From assembly GCA_003952965.2 (NCBI GenBank), contig CM025852.1, forward strand, positions 27,139,448-27,203,447: 64,000 bases of DNA, in the 5' to 3' direction. How positions within the stretch are numbered: the first letter of the stretch is position 1; each line of letters starts with the position of its first letter. The notes under the pieces were generated by a model. The model ran no database searches. It saw only the letters and a list, made by a program, of their open reading frames with translations, and was not told the DNA's origin. This document shows positions 35,944 to 48,675 of the stretch, piece by piece. The translations under genes were made by a program, and so were the position numbers. The stretch is from Morella rubra (lineage: Eukaryota > Streptophyta > Magnoliopsida > Fagales > Myricaceae).

Positions 35944-38900
35944 ATGGCAGACGATACTCACAGTGAAACTAGCACTGATTCCAGCTCAACTCCAGTTCCA
36001 CCTCAAACCCCAAAACCCAACCGATACTCAAATTTGAATGATGCAACCAACCCATTCCGCCTTGAAACTTCAGACAACCCTGGGACAGTACTCGTTACAG
36101 AGTTACTATCTACAGAGAACTACCCAACCTGGTCTCGCTCGATGCAACGAGCACTTCGAGCCAAGAATAAACTTGGTTTCATCAACGGGACAATCACTAA
36201 ACCCCTTGCAGGTAACCCACTTTTAGATCTATGGGAAAGATGCAATGATATGATAGTCTCCTGGATTCAAAACTCCATTAGTCTGCAGCTGAGGCCCAGT
36301 GTGGCATTTGTGGATGATGCATATGAGATCTGGACTGAACTGAAAGAGCGTCTCACTCAGCAAAATGGGCCCCGCATTTTTGAATTAAAGAAAGCTCTCT
36401 CAAACTTGACCCAGGACAGTGACTCAGTCAATATATATTATGGTAAGCTCAAAACCCTTTGGGATGAACTTGCTGCTTATGACCCCTTACCTGGTTGTAC
36501 TTGTGGACAGCTGAGAATCCTAATGGAACGCCACCAACGTGACTGTGTTATCCAGTTCCTTATGGGACTGAATGAATCTTTTAATAATGTGAGAGACCAG
36601 ATAATGTTAATTGACCCTTTGCCATCGGTAAACAAAGTTTTCTCCTATATACAACAACAGGAGAGGCAGAGACAGATTTCATCAAATGTTCCTGGTTTAG
36701 ACTCTGTTGCTTTGGCTGCTAGGAAGACTTTCGGAAATTTTCAGCATGCCAATAGACCATCATTCGGTTCTAAGAAGGATAGGCCCTACTATACTTACTG
36801 CAAGATAGCAGGACATGTGTTTGAAAAATGCTTTAAGGCTGGAAATGCCGAAATGCCAATATGTACACATTGTCATATGGCAGGACATAATGCAGATCGA
36901 TGCTATAAGCTACATGGATATCCCCCGGGCCATAAGTTTCATGATCGAGTGAAAGGGAGTTTTGTTTCAGCCAATGTTGCAGCAGGAATATCTGAACATG
37001 CTTCAAAGGAGGATAATGTGGAGGCAGTTTCATTCACCAAAGGGCAATATCATGAACTAATGAATTTGCTCAAATTGAAGGCTCCTTCATCAGCCACGCA
37101 TTCAGCTAATCAGCTTCAATCTGTCACCAATCCACACTCCAATACACCTCACCCTTCGTCTGTGGCTGGTATCCCATTTTGTCTCTTTATTTCACACACA
37201 CACACACCTTTTGTCAACATCTCTCCTTGGATTATAGACACCGGTGCTACAGATCATATGATCTGCAGCACCAATCTCTTCACCACTGTTACTACTCATG
37301 TTTCTTATTCTGTTAAGCTACCCAATGGAGAGCTTGCACCTGTTACACATGTTGGAATAGTCAAGGTTACAGAATCCATCACATTGCATGATGTATTGTG
37401 TGTGCCATCCTTTTCTTTTAACTTAATCTCAGCCAGCAAACTTGCCAAACAAATCCATTGCTGTCTAATTTTCTTGTCTGACTTATGCTTCATACAGGAC
37501 CTCTCATCTTGGACAACGATTGGGAAGGGTAAAGTGGACAATGGGCTCTACCATCTGTTGTCGACCAAAGTACCATCCGAAGACCTATCCCATACTCTCT
37601 CCCATTCTTTTAATACCAATAGTTTATTTTCTGCATCTGTAATGAACAGTGACCTTGGTTTTGATTTGTGGCATTACCGACTGGGCCACATCTCAAATTC
37701 CAGATGTCGTCTTATTCAAGATTCTACTATTATATCTCATATGAATTCAAAGGAATCTCATCCTTGTCTTGTTTGTCCTTTGGCTAAACAACACCGACTC
37801 CCCTTTCCAACAAGCACCCATAAAACTTCAACTTGTTTTGAATTAATTCATTGTGACTTGTGGGGACCATGCTCTGTCATTGCTTATGATTACTCCAAAT
37901 ACTTCCTGTGCATTGTAGATGATTTATCCCGCACTACTTGGGTATACATGCTCAAACAAAAATCAGATGCTAGGTCTTGTATCCAAGCCTTTTGCAACCT
38001 TATTGAAACACAGTTTGAAACAAAAGTTAAAGTGCTAAGAAGTGACAATGGACCCGAGTTCCATATGCCCGAATTTTATTCAGCCAAAGGCATTATCCAC
38101 CAGAAAAGTTGTGTAGAGACACCACAGCAAAATGGCTTGGTGGAGAGAAAACATCAACACCTTCTCCAAGTAGCACGAGCCCTAAGATTTCATTCTAACA
38201 TTCCATTAAAATTCTGGAATGACTGTGTTTTGACAGCCACCTATATAATCAATAGGACTCCCACTCCACTTCTCCAGAATAAATCCCCTTTCGAAATTCT
38301 GTTTCATACCCAGCCTACCTACCAACACTTAAAGGTTTTTGGGTGTTTAGCTTTTGCAACTACTTTGTCACATGGGAGAAGAAAGTTTGATCCTCGGAGT
38401 AGGCAATGTGTTTTTCTTGGTTACCCTTTTGGAGTCAAAGGGTATAAGTTGTTGGATTTAACTACTAATACCACTTTTATTTCAAGAAATGTTGTCTTTC
38501 ATGAACACATTTTCCCTTTCCTTACTCCTGCCACCACTCTCCCTTCCAATTCTGATTTTGTTTATACTGCACCCTTGCCAGATTTTTTGTCTTTTCCTCC
38601 TTCTACATCTCCATCACCTACACTACCTCCTACATCATCACCCATACCTACACCATCCTCCACTATACCACCCGAGTCCTCTCCACAATCCACTCTACCT
38701 TCTTTTAGTTCACCTTCACCATCCCTTCTTCTTCGCAGGTCCACCCGAGTCAAAAAGGCTCCCCAATTTCTCCATGATTACCATTGCTCACAAACCACTA
38801 CTCTACCTCCTTCACAGTTTTGTCCTACTCCACCTTCCTCATCATTGTCCAAGGTGCAGAATTCTTTGTCAGGTATATCCTTTCCCCTTTCCCATAGTTT

Positions 38901-39294
38901 ATCTTATCATAAATTATCACCATCTTTCACAGCCTTCACTACCTCTATATCCTCTCATATTGAACCGACTAGCTATTGTGAGGCTGTGAAGGATCCCAAT
39001 TGGTGCAAAGCCATGGATCATGAGTTGTCTGCACTTGAACATAACCAGACTTGGGTTCTTAGCAATCTGCCACCCGGGAAGGAAGCTATCGGGTGTAAAT
39101 GGGTCTATAAGATCAAGTATCTCTCTGATGGGTCCATTGAAAGGTATAAGGCCAGGTTAGTGGCAAAGGGGTACAACCAACAAGAGGGCATTGACTATCA
39201 TGAAACGTTTTCGCCCGTAGCAAAAATGGTTACTGTTCGCACTTTGTTAGCTCTTGCAGCAATTAAAGGTTGGCATCTAAAGCAATTTATGTGA
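35944..39294 (+). CDS. Copia gag-protease-integrase-RT (5' part of pol)
   Basis: A 1116-residue frame starting 16 bases after the LTR. It contains a gag domain with [17 protein letters not shown] (about 65) and [14 protein letters not shown], then a zinc-knuckle region around 280-325 where [14 protein letters not shown] is intact but the first Cys of the preceding knuckle reads Tyr. Protease DTGATDHM lies near 431, a GAG-pre-integrase HYRLGH near 577, and an integrase core ([11 protein letters not shown], then RSDNGPEF and [13 protein letters not shown]) follows. A Pro/Ser/Thr-rich linker sits around 880-960. RT starts near 1014 ([26 protein letters not shown]). The frame closes at 39292-39294 because about one base is lost near 39288, at the first catalytic-Asp position of RT. 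Confidence 0.93.
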   Translation: MADDTHSETSTDSSSTPVPPQTPKPNRYSNLNDATNPFRLETSDNPGTVLVTELLSTENYPTWSRSMQRALRAKNKLGFINGTITKPLAGNPLLDLWERCNDMIVSWIQNSISLQLRPSVAFVDDAYEIWTELKERLTQQNGPRIFELKKALSNLTQDSDSVNIYYGKLKTLWDELAAYDPLPGCTCGQLRILMERHQRDCVIQFLMGLNESFNNVRDQIMLIDPLPSVNKVFSYIQQQERQRQISSNVPGLDSVALAARKTFGNFQHANRPSFGSKKDRPYYTYCKIAGHVFEKCFKAGNAEMPICTHCHMAGHNADRCYKLHGYPPGHKFHDRVKGSFVSANVAAGISEHASKEDNVEAVSFTKGQYHELMNLLKLKAPSSATHSANQLQSVTNPHSNTPHPSSVAGIPFCLFISHTHTPFVNISPWIIDTGATDHMICSTNLFTTVTTHVSYSVKLPNGELAPVTHVGIVKVTESITLHDVLCVPSFSFNLISASKLAKQIHCCLIFLSDLCFIQDLSSWTTIGKGKVDNGLYHLLSTKVPSEDLSHTLSHSFNTNSLFSASVMNSDLGFDLWHYRLGHISNSRCRLIQDSTIISHMNSKESHPCLVCPLAKQHRLPFPTSTHKTSTCFELIHCDLWGPCSVIAYDYSKYFLCIVDDLSRTTWVYMLKQKSDARSCIQAFCNLIETQFETKVKVLRSDNGPEFHMPEFYSAKGIIHQKSCVETPQQNGLVERKHQHLLQVARALRFHSNIPLKFWNDCVLTATYIINRTPTPLLQNKSPFEILFHTQPTYQHLKVFGCLAFATTLSHGRRKFDPRSRQCVFLGYPFGVKGYKLLDLTTNTTFISRNVVFHEHIFPFLTPATTLPSNSDFVYTAPLPDFLSFPPSTSPSPTLPPTSSPIPTPSSTIPPESSPQSTLPSFSSPSPSLLLRRSTRVKKAPQFLHDYHCSQTTTLPPSQFCPTPPSSSLSKVQNSLSGISFPLSHSLSYHKLSPSFTAFTTSISSHIEPTSYCEAVKDPNWCKAMDHELSALEHNQTWVLSNLPPGKEAIGCKWVYKIKYLSDGSIERYKARLVAKGYNQQEGIDYHETFSPVAKMVTVRTLLALAAIKGWHLKQFM

Positions 39295-40580
39295 GTAATG
39301 CTTTCCTTCATGGAGAGCTAGAGGAAGAAGTGTATATGAAAAACCTCCGGGGTTATATCAAAGGTGATGAACATCAAGTGTGTCGCCTCACCAAAAGTCT
39401 TTACGGCTTGAAGCAAGCTTCAAGACAATGGTATTCCAAATTTTCGATGTCTCTTTCAACCTTTGGTTTTCACCAATCCAAGGCTGATTACAGCCTCTTC
39501 ACAAAGCATGACACGGCTGGTTTTACCGCTTTGTTAGTCTATGTTGACGATATTGTAGTTGCTAGCTCAAACATGGTAGCTATTGACTCTTTACAACAGT
39601 TTCTTGGCACTGAATTCAAGCTTAAATGCCTTGGTGATCTTAAGTATTTCCTCGGTATTGAGGTTGCTCGTTCACACACTGGAATTCATCTCAGCCAAAG
39701 GAAGTATGCACTGGACATATTGGCAGATGGGGGGTTTCTTGCTGTCAAACCTCTCACATTACCTATGGACCAAAATTCCAAACTTAGCAAGCATGGCGGT
39801 GCGCCTCTTGCTGATCCTTCCGTTTATCGAAGGCTAGTGGGGCGCCTACTTTATCTCACAATAACAAGGCCTGACATCAGCTACGCAGTGCAAAATCTAA
39901 GCCAATTTATGGACTGTCCCACACTTCCTCATTTTCATGCTGCCCAGCGTGTTCTTAGATATATAAAATCTGCTCCGGGTCAAGGTTTGCTTTTCTCTTC
40001 TTCATCTTCATTAACCTTAACAGCATACTGCGATTCGGATTGGGCAGCTTGCCCAGATTCAAGAAAATCTGTCACTGGATACTGCATCTTTCTCGGACAG
40101 TCCTTAGTTTCCTGGCGATCAAAGAAACAGTCCGTCGTCTCACGGTCCTCCGCTGAAGCAGAGTACCGTGCTATGGCCACCACATGCTGTGAATTAACCT
40201 GGCTCTCCTATCTCCTCGAAGCACTTCATGTTCCCTGTCCTACTCCAATTGACTTGCTGTGTGATAACCAGGCCGCTCTTCACATCGCAGCAAATCCCGT
40301 TTTTCACGAAAGGACAAAGCATATTGAATTGGATTGTCACCTCATTCGCGATAAAATTCAGTCAGGTTTCATTAGAACTCTTCATGTTCGTACTCACTCT
40401 CAGCTGGCAGATATCTTTACTAAGGCGCTGCCCTCTAATCTGTTCTTCTCGCATTTAACCAAGATGGGAATAGACAACATATATTCTCCATCTTGCGGGG
40501 GGATCTTGAGGAATGAAGAGGAAACAAATACAGAGGAGATGCCACCGTGTGCCACGATCGTGTACAGATGTGCCAGCTAG
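39270..40580 (+). CDS. Copia RT/RNase H (3' part of pol, after frameshift)
   Basis: This frame continues the polyprotein from about 39291 (VSNAFLHGE). The preceding Met and few residues are a shadow of the upstream frame. RT catalytic box [12 protein letters not shown] is intact, followed by [11 protein letters not shown]. The RNase H part carries [49 protein letters not shown] and the terminal ADIFTKALP motif. The last 25 or so codons run past the polypurine tract into the 3' LTR, so the native stop may be lost or the protein may normally end there. One lesion separates this element from a full-length pol. Confidence 0.9.
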   Translation: MASKAIYVSNAFLHGELEEEVYMKNLRGYIKGDEHQVCRLTKSLYGLKQASRQWYSKFSMSLSTFGFHQSKADYSLFTKHDTAGFTALLVYVDDIVVASSNMVAIDSLQQFLGTEFKLKCLGDLKYFLGIEVARSHTGIHLSQRKYALDILADGGFLAVKPLTLPMDQNSKLSKHGGAPLADPSVYRRLVGRLLYLTITRPDISYAVQNLSQFMDCPTLPHFHAAQRVLRYIKSAPGQGLLFSSSSSLTLTAYCDSDWAACPDSRKSVTGYCIFLGQSLVSWRSKKQSVVSRSSAEAEYRAMATTCCELTWLSYLLEALHVPCPTPIDLLCDNQAALHIAANPVFHERTKHIELDCHLIRDKIQSGFIRTLHVRTHSQLADIFTKALPSNLFFSHLTKMGIDNIYSPSCGGILRNEEETNTEEMPPCATIVYRCAS

Positions 40581-40789
40581 TTTATTCTCTTTTGTTTTCT
40601 TATGCTGACATGTAAAGTTACTGATAGCATATTCTTTGTACAGAGTTCGTTAGGATTTGCTTTTTTGCTCCATGTCCATATATACGTTTTGTACAGAGTG
40701 CGGAAGTAATCAATGATACACAGCAGAATTTTCTCCCATCGTCTTCAACCTTCTCTGCTCCCGTAAAACTCTTCTTTCTTTAATTTACA
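40503..40789 (+). repeat. 3' LTR of young copia element
   Basis: Copy of the 5' LTR with one extra T. It is preceded by the purine-rich tract GCGGGGGG (40495-40502), the plus-strand primer. Confidence 0.92.
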
Positions 40790-41115
40790 GTATCCGGAGA
40801 ATGACGAGCTATCAGGATAGGGACCTTTTTTGGTTTTCGTTCTTCACCCGTGAAACAGACAAAAAGTAAAATCACTGGGGGGGCTCAAACACAGAGCTCC
40901 GTTGTCTATCCTGATACTCTTTCTATTCGTGCTCGTTGGTTCGAATCCGGAAGGTCAGATTTCATTTGTCTTCCCCTTGCAAATTTATTTTTTATTTTTT
41001 ATTTTGTGTGTGTGTGTGTGTGTTAGCTTTTGCGCTCTGACGAAATATTGCGTGCTACATATCCTAGGATATCCTTTCCTTCACCTTTTAGAATGGAGAG
41101 AGTAAAATTGTGAAT
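40790..41115. other. Spacer between two copia elements
   Basis: Presumed continuation of intron 2 of the third PAP copy. It contains a GT microsatellite (41004-41023) and a tRNA-like B-box GGTTCGAATCC at 40938-40948. No exon is recognised. Confidence 0.5.
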
Positions 41116-41304
41116 TGTTAAAGTTTTTCAAAAATAAGTTATATATCTTATATTTTGGAATTGGATATCTATGAAAAGTGTCCACATAAGAACTTCTACA
41201 TTGTAGGAATACAATTATTAGTGGAAAACTCATATGTATGTGCTATAGTGCAACACATGGAGATAATGGTGTACCACTAGCGTGTGCGTGGCGCGGGTTG
41301 TAGG

Positions 41305-42964
41305 ACTTACAAGACCCCAACTCAATACCTAGGCGAGGCGAGGCTTGTTGAGACATCTGACACGCCCATGACATGCCATGGCCTAAGTCATGATAAGCGC
41401 ATTGGCATGCCCCACGGCATTGCTAAAGACAAGAAGACCAAGGAGATAAGCATCGGCATGGCCCAGACCAGGCTTATGGAGAGTTGATGCCAAACAACTC
41501 AAGAGGGTTGGAGCAACATAGGAAAGGTGCCACCACAAGACCTCAGTCGTGGCGGCGAACCAAAGGTGCATAGGGAAGATGATTCGAGATGGATCCTCGA
41601 GGCCAAGTGGAGTTGTTTGGTAGCACTACCACACGACCACGAATGTAGCGGCGCATTGAGGGACACATAGGAGGTTGGTATCAAAAGACTCAGGAGATTA
41701 TGGGGATCATTTTGATGTCACCACCCTACATGGTGGTGGAGCGGCGGCGGCAACCACTGTAAGCGGTTAGGAGGGGCCATATAGGGTAAACATGTGGGAT
41801 CCCTATATGGCCGAATCCCCCTAATTAGGGGTGTTATGTTTATTGCTTTTGAGTCTCAGACATTTCCATGTTGGTGGGATTCAATTAAGGCAATAATCTT
41901 GATCCTATTTTGGAAAGATTGTTTATTGATTGAAGTTAGGAGGCTTTTAGGCATGTGGCAATTACCTTTGCTCCCTATATGGAAGCTTATGGCCGACCAC
42001 ATCCCTAATTTTGTGGGTAATCAATCTTTGATTGATTTATCCTTATTTTGGAGGCTACCTTAAGGCAAAAGGCAATGATCTCTACAAGATCTTTCCTTTT
42101 TAACCTCAATAAGATCTTGGAGGATTGATTGAGTAGAACAATCAAGTCTTTCCCTCTACAAGGAAATGCCTTTGCCACCCAAGCCCACGGAGGTTAAAAG
42201 TCATGATCTCTACAAGATCTTTCATTTCTAACCTCAACAGGATCTTAGAGGATTGGTTGAGTATCAAGTCTTTCCCTCTGACAAGGAAAGCCTCCTTGCC
42301 ACCCAAGCCCATCGAGGACTATAAATACCCCTCTATGACACCATTTGTAAATATCCAGAAAATTATTGAATTGAAGTCTCCAAGAGAGCTTTTGGCCTTT
42401 GTGCCATTATCTTTCGGTGTTTGGGGTTAAGCCTAACACTTGGGCTAGCATGGGTGCTATAGTGCTTAGGGTTAGGCTGACACTATTCACACTTGTTAGA
42501 CCTGACTTGCACAGGGTTAGGCCGGTCAAGTTATGGAGCAATCAAGGACTGGGGTTAGGCCTGGAAGCTTGGGCTAGCAGAGGAGGTTTGGTTTTGGGGT
42601 TAGGCCTGACATCTCTCTGTTAGAGGTTCATCGTTGGGTTAAGCCGGTGTTGTTCCACAATCAAGTTCTAAGTTCGTCTAGTGGTGTCAGCCCATTCAAG
42701 CTTAACTTGCGTATCCTTCTTTTCATCCATTTTCCTAACCATCTGTGTTTTTTTAATTTATCCTTTCAATAAATTCAAAATACCAAAAAATTTTTTCTTT
42801 TCTTTTTGATCCTATACTTGGGATACATTTCCCTTTTGAGTACTTCACTGGATTGGCCAAGGAGTATCAACCATAGGCGAGGGCTAAACTCGAGTACTCA
42901 CAAGTCTTTACTTGTGAGAGTGATAGGCATTGGTGAGGGGTTTATGTCGAGGTCCCTATCAAAG
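41305..42964 (+). mobile_element. 1.66-kb insert within the 5' LTR, unidentified
   Basis: Sequence present in the 5' LTR but not in the 3' LTR. It has no long coding frame, a TATA-like CTATAAATACC at about 42319-42329, an internal tandem duplication (42071-42317), several GGGTTAGGC-type repeats (42420-42650) and a short hairpin (42897-42918). This looks like a solo LTR or non-autonomous element of another family. The ends show no convincing target duplication. A deletion from the 3' LTR is the alternative. Confidence 0.6.
42071..42317 (+). repeat. Imperfect ~120-bp tandem duplication
   Basis: Unit 1 (42071-42198) and unit 2 (42200-42317) share TGATCTCTACAAGATCTTTC, then the GGAGGATTG/AGAGGATTG segment, CAAGTCTTTCCCTCT and GCCACCCAAGCCCA. 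They differ by substitutions and small indels. Confidence 0.8.
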
Positions 42965-43490
42965 GCGCTAGGAGCGCATATGAGGCGCACTTGGCATGAA
43001 GCATTGGAGCAAAGACTTGAGTCATTGTGTATTTTTGGTCTTTTGATCGAACGGTCAGATCTTGATTGTTTTAGCTTTGATGAAAATCCAACGGTGGATT
43101 TTATTTATAGTTTAAATCGTATGGTTAGTTATCTAATCATGGGTATTAAATTGTGTTCACGTTTGATAATTGTCCACGATTTTAGCAGTCTATTTAAACT
43201 GCTATAATCACGTCGTTTGGTTAAACAACTCTATTTTAAATGTAAATTGTTTTGTTTGAACTATCAAGGTTATCAAGAGATTTTTCTTTTTGTGAGTTGT
43301 GCTACGCATTTTGTACAAGTGGATCCCTAAAATCCAGGCTCTATTGTATCCTAAACGAATTTGACTTACCTTGTGCACAAACTGGTGGGGGCAAATATCG
43401 TTTAAGGAAAGCAACGCTGTTGTGCCTTTGGAGCAATTTTCTTTCCTTCTTCCTTTCTTTTATATTTACAATCTTAAACGATATTATGCA

Positions 43491-46400
43491 ATGGCACTCA
43501 CATTGAAGGAACGAAATTCTGTTTCAAGAAATTGGAGCGTTTTGATGGAGCCAATTTCAAGCGATGGCAGAAGAAGATGCACTTTGTGTTGGCGGATCAG
43601 AAACTGGCGTATGTTCTGACTACCCCCAAACCTACTTTTCTGACAATGAGACTATTGCAGAGACTCGTGAAAGGCTGAAATGGGAGCAACATGATTATCT
43701 CTGCAAGGGCTATATCTGTAATGCTATGGTTGACTCACTGTTCAACATCTACATCAACAAGCTACTGCAAGGAGATCTGGGATGCACTGGAGGCTAAGTA
43801 TTTGCTGGAGGACGAAACTAGTAAGAAGTTTCTTGCTACAAAATTTTTTAAATACAAAATGGTAGATGCTAGGCCTGTTTCTAAGCAAGTTTAACGAAAT
43901 TTTGCATATCCTTGATCAGTTCACAAAATTTAACATGAAAATGGATGTGGAAATTTCTGTCTCTTCCATTATAGACAAATTACCACCTTCCTGGAAAGAG
44001 TACAGGAAATTGCTAAAGCATAAAAAGGAAAATATTACTCTTGCATCAGTTTGGTCAGCATATTCAAGTAGAGGAAGAACTGAGACATAATCAAGCTATG
44101 GAAGATGACGCTGTTCAAGCTATTAAAGTTTTGACAGCGGAGGAAGTTATCCTTCGAATTCAAAGAAGAGAAAGGCTGAAAATCAGAAACAAGAGAAGTA
44201 CAACAAGAGGAAAAAGAAAGGGAATTGCTACAATTGTGGCAAGCCTGATCACTATAAGCGTGACTGTCGTCTTCTTAAAAAGAAGAAGAAGAATTGGCAG
44301 CATCAAAGCGCGGATTCTAAGGGCTCAAAGGATTCTGATCCTAAGGGCAAGGAGAAATTTGTAGCTGTTATCTCAGAGGTCAATCTGATCGAAGGAGATG
44401 GTTCGTAGTGGATTGATTCTGGGGCAACAAGGCATGTTTGTCATGACAGGAGTCAATTCACGAACTTCGAAGCAATGAGGAATGGTCATGTCCTCTATAT
44501 GGGGAATTCTTCCACTGCTGCTGTGAAAGGAAGCGGAAAGTAGACTTGGAGTTTACCTCTGGAAAAGTCTTAACTTTATCTAAAGTGTTGTATGTTCCTC
44601 ATATTAGGAAAAATCTTGTCTCTGGTGGTCCTTTTGAACAAGTTTGGTTTTAAGAGTGTATTTGAGTCAGACATGTTTATTCTGACTAAGGGTGGGACAT
44701 TTGTGGGTAAGGGTTACTTGTGTGATGGTATATTTAAGCTTAATATTGTGGGAGCAAAAGTTATTTTCTGTTTACATGCTTGGCTCGTTTTCTTTATGGC
44801 ATTATAGATTAGGTCATGTAAATGTTAGAAAAATGCATGATATGATAGGTTTAGACCTAATTCCAAATATTGAAAATGATATGATTGAGAAATGTCATGT
44901 TTGTATGAAAACAAAAATTACTAGAAAACCATTTTCATAAAAGTGAACGAACTCGTATCTATTGGAACTCATCCATAGTGATGTATGTGATTTATATAGC
45001 ACACCCACTAGAGGTGGTCGAAAATATTTTGTAACGTTTATAGATGACTTTTCAAAATATTGCTATGTGTTTTTAATGCATTTAAAGGATGAAGTGTTAG
45101 AAAATTTTAAAATATTCAAAAATGAGGTCGAAAACCAATGTGATGCTAAAATCAAACGTCTCAGGTCCGACAGAGGTGGAGAATTTTATTTTCCAGCATT
45201 TTGTGAATCTGTTGGTATAATACATGAGACAACGATAGCATATACTCCTCAACAAAACGGAGTAACTGAAAGAAAAAATCGGACATTAGTTGAAATGGTT
45301 AATGCAATGATGAATTTTCAAATTTGAGTAATTCTTTTTGGGGGTGAAGCTTTACTTACAGCTTGTTATATTTTAAATAGAATACCATAAAAGAACTCCA
45401 AGGTGACTCCATACAAATTATGGAAGAAAAGAAAACCAAATCTAAATTATTTCAAGATATGGGGATGCAGAGCAATAGTCCGATTACCTGAACCAAAAAT
45501 CAGGAAATTGGGACAAAAAGCTATTGAATGCATTTTTCTTGGTTACGCTCAACATAGCAAAGGTTATAGGTTCTTAATTGTTGAACCAAATAGCTATGTT
45601 GATGTTAATACAATTATAGAATCCAGAGATGCTGAATTATTTGAAAATAGGTTCACTACAATTTCATCTTTAAAAGATAAGAGGTCGATTCTATTGATAA
45701 ATCTTATGAATTTGGTGAAACTAGTCAAACTCCTGAAATAAGAAGGAGTAAAAGAATAAGAAAATAAAAATCTTTTGGACCAGATTTCATAACGCTCTTG
45801 GTTGAAGGATCACGGGATGGTGAATGTCATCAAATACTAATAACTCCAGGTTTAGAACCTGATCCTTTGACATTTAATGAGGCTATGAAGTCTCAGGATT
45901 CTGCTTTCTGGAAGGAAGCTATTGATGATGAAATGGATTCTATAATGGGAAATAATACTTGGAAGTTAGTAGACCTTCCACCGGGGTCTACACCAATTGG
46001 CTGTAAGTGGATTTTCAGAAAGAAAATAAAAGTCGATGGAACTATTGACAAATTTAAAGCACAATTAGTAGCAAGGGTTTCAAGCAAAAGGAAGGTTTGA
46101 TTATTTTGATACATATGCTCTTGTTGCTCGAATTGCTTCTATTCGAACTTTAATTGCATTAACATCGATTTATCATTTTGAAATTCATCAAATGGATGTC
46201 AAAACTGCTTTTTTGAATGGAAAACTTGTGGAAGAGATACATATGGATCAACCTGAGGGATTTGTGATGCCTGGATAAGAACATAAGGTATGCAAATTGG
46301 TTAGATCTTTATATGGTCTCAACAAGCTCCTAAGAAGTGGCATGAGAAATTTGACGAGGCTGTCATTGCTAATGGGTATCGGGTACATGAATCTGATAAA

Positions 46401-47400
46401 TGTGTTTATAGCAAGTTTCATGGGAATCAAGGTGTTATTATTTGTTTGTATGTGGATGATATGTTAATTTTTGGAACTGATATGACATCTGTGTTAGACA
46501 CCAAAAATTTTTATCATCAACATTTGACATAAAAGATTTAGGTGTCGTTGATGTGATTCTAGGAATTAGAATTATAGAAATACTAATTGTATCATTTTGA
46601 CCCAGTCACATTATGTTGAGAAAATTCTCAAACGGTTTAATCATATGGATTGTAAACCTGTTTCAACACCTTTTGATAAAAGTGTGAAACTTTTTCCAAA
46701 TACTGGAAAGAGCTGTAGATCAGCTGCAGTATGCAAGAGTTATAGGGTGTTTAATGTATGCCATGACTTGTACTCGTCCTGACATAGGTTTCGTTGTTGG
46801 GAAATTGAGTAAATACACCAGTAACCTAGGGAATATTCATTGGAATGTTGTACGTAGGGTTCTTCAATATTTAAAAAGAACCATGGATTATGGTATCCAG
46901 AACAGTGGATATCCTTTTGTTAAAGGGCTTTACTGATGCAAGTTGGATCAATGAGAATGAGGATCACAAATCCACAAGTGGTTGGATATTCACACTTGGT
47001 GGTGGGGCGATCTCATGGGGATCTAAGAAACAAAGCATCATTACAGATTCGACCATGGCATCTGAATTTGTTGCTTTGGCTTCATGTGGGAAAGAGGTTG
47101 AATGGTTACGGAATTTATTACTGGAAAATCCTATTTGGCCTAAACCAATGACGCCAATATCAATCCACTGTGATAGCCAAGCTACATTATCTCGAGCATA
47201 TAGCAATGTCTACAATGGCAAATCTAGACATATTGGCCTGAGACATAGCTATGTAAGACAATTACTCACTGATAAGTAATTACTATAAGCTTTGTAAGAT
47301 CTTCTGAAAATCTTGCAGATCCGTTGACTAAAGGACTTACAAAGGATTTGGTGTGGAAAACATCAAAAGGGATGGGGCTAAAACTAATGATTCAAAATCA
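43491..47400 (+). pseudogene. Degenerate copia gag-pol
   Basis: Recognisable order with many stops and shifts. Gag pieces run from about 43520 (FDGANFKRWQKKM) to 44090. A zinc knuckle CYNCGKPDHYKRDC lies near 44228, protease DSGATRHVCH near 44418, GAG-pre-integrase HYRLGHVNVRK near 44805 and the integrase core 44962-45327 (FIDDFSKYCYVF, RSDRGGEF, TPQQNGVTERKN). RT begins around 45870 (FWKEAIDDEM, GCKWIFRKK), the YVDDM box lies near 46450, and the RNase H block is at 46890-47279 (SWGSKKQSIITDSTMASEF, CDSQATLS), with DPLTKGL near 47322. Each segment needs a different frame, so the element cannot move by its own proteins. Confidence 0.9.
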
Positions 47401-47936
47401 CTAAATGATGGAAACTCAACCCAACACTTGAAGTATCAAGCTCTTGGGTTCAATGAGCAAAAGTACATCCTACAGTGATGACAAGCACTTTACAGTTTTG
47501 ACCATCTCCAAAAGGACAAGTGCTTGGTACCTGTAATGTAACTTGAGGTGTTGTGCTTCTAAGCACTTAATAGGCTTGGAACACTGTATGTGTTCAAGGG
47601 AGTGTGTTATTATAGGACACTCAAAAGTCTACCTATATGAGTGTCGAGAGTGGTGCTGCCCTCTATGAGAATTCGGTTTTATCTCTAAAGCACTCGTGAA
47701 AAGGATACACGACCCACAAACAATCACGGGTCAGCTTTCTGAATCTCTTGATAGGCTTAACTCTTATGTGTGAGGTACATCCGACTGATTATATAGGATT
47801 GATGGTTCAAAGCTTGTCTACCATACTTTTCTAATAAGCTTTGACGTATTTTCACTAAGTAAAGGTTCAAGTCCACAAGACACTTTTATTTATGCATAAG
47901 AGTTGTTATTCTGGTATTTTGAAAATGGTGGGGGAT

Positions 47937-48675
47937 TGTTAACGTGTTTTCAAACTAATTATTATTATATATTATATTTTGGGATTGAGAGTTTATTAAA
48001 GTGTCTCACATGGGAACTCCTACTTTCTAGAATTGCATTTATTATTGGAGAGCTTTAGCATGTATTTGATATAGTGCAAGACATGGAGTCTATGGTGCAC
48101 CACACGCACACGCACGCACACGCGCGTGGCGTGGGCTGTAGGGCGCTAGGGGTGCTTTTGTGGCACTTATGAGGCGTATTTGGCACTTAGCGAGCATTCT
48201 GAGCCGTGTATTTTTGGTCTTTTGATTCAGATCATTTATTTTAGCTTTGATGAAAATCCAACGGTGGATTTTATTTATAGTTTAAATCCGTATGGTTAGT
48301 TATCTAATCATGGATATTAAAACGTGATCACGATTTGATAAATTGTGTCCACGATATTAGCAGTTTTTAAACTGCTATAATCACGTTGTTTGGATTTAAA
48401 CTGAATAATCACGTCGTTTGGTTAAGTAATGCCTCCATTTTAAATGTAAACTGTTTGAAACTATCAAGAGGTTGAACGTACATTTTTTGTGAGTTGTGCT
48501 ACGCATTTTGTACGAGTGGATCCCTAAAATCCAGGTTCTATTGTATCCTAAACGAATTTGACTTACCTTGTGCACAAACTGGTGGGGGCAAATATCGTTT
48601 AAGGAAAGCAACGCTGTTGTGCCTTTGCAGCAATTTTCTTTTCCGTATCTTTCCTTTTCTTTATATATTTTTACA
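47937..48675 (+). repeat. 3' LTR of decayed copia
   Basis: Partner of 41116-43470 without the internal 1.66 kb. It contains an alternating CA/CG tract near 48105-48127. Because it lacks the insert, it shows the original LTR length of roughly 740 bp. Confidence 0.87.

Larger units (their letters stand above)
35642..40789 (+). mobile_element. Young Ty1/copia LTR retrotransposon, nearly intact
   Basis: A 5.15-kb copia element with two LTRs of about 286 bp (35642-35927, 40503-40789), a primer-binding site, gag-pol and a polypurine tract. I found one difference between the LTRs, a single inserted T (near 40709), which indicates a recent insertion. Flanking pentamers GTAGC (35637-35641) and GTATC (40790-40794) match at four of five bases and may be the target-site duplication. 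The LTR start is uncertain by a few bases, because ATCTTGAGG is shared at both ends and a canonical TG would put the start at 35646. Domain order gag-protease-integrase-RT-RNase H places it in copia, probably the Retrofit/RE1-like group. The coding region has one frameshift. Confidence 0.93.
41116..43470 (+). repeat. 5' LTR of decayed copia, containing an insert
   Basis: 41116-41304 aligns with 47937-48142, and 42965-43470 aligns with about 48143-48675. The region between is extra. The 3' part includes a well-conserved block, CCTAAAATCCAGG through GCAACGCTGTTGTG. Confidence 0.85.
41116..48675 (+). mobile_element. Decayed Ty1/copia retrotransposon with enlarged 5' LTR
   Basis: Two diverged LTR copies (41116-43470 and 47937-48675) flank a broken gag-pol. 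Both start TGTTAA and end near TTTACA, and the 3' LTR is preceded by the purine tract GGTGGGGGA. Substitutions and indels are frequent between the LTRs, and most frames are broken, so the insertion is old. The 5' LTR carries about 1.66 kb absent from the 3' LTR. I found neither a clear primer-binding site nor a target-site duplication. The right end abuts a LINE 3' tail. Integrase and RT sequences resemble the Tnt1-type copia lineage. Confidence 0.88.

Noticed and set aside
38489-38989. 166-codon Leu/Pro/His-rich frame inside the copia pol
   Set aside because: Alternate reading of the Pro/Ser/Thr-rich linker of pol.
40938-40948. tRNA-like B-box GGTTCGAATCC, possible SINE or tRNA
   Set aside because: No A box at the right distance and no cloverleaf or tRNA stem could be drawn.
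48105-48127. Alternating CA/CG tract as a CRISPR-like or regulatory array
   Set aside because: A simple-sequence tract within an old LTR; CRISPR arrays are not expected in a plant nuclear genome.
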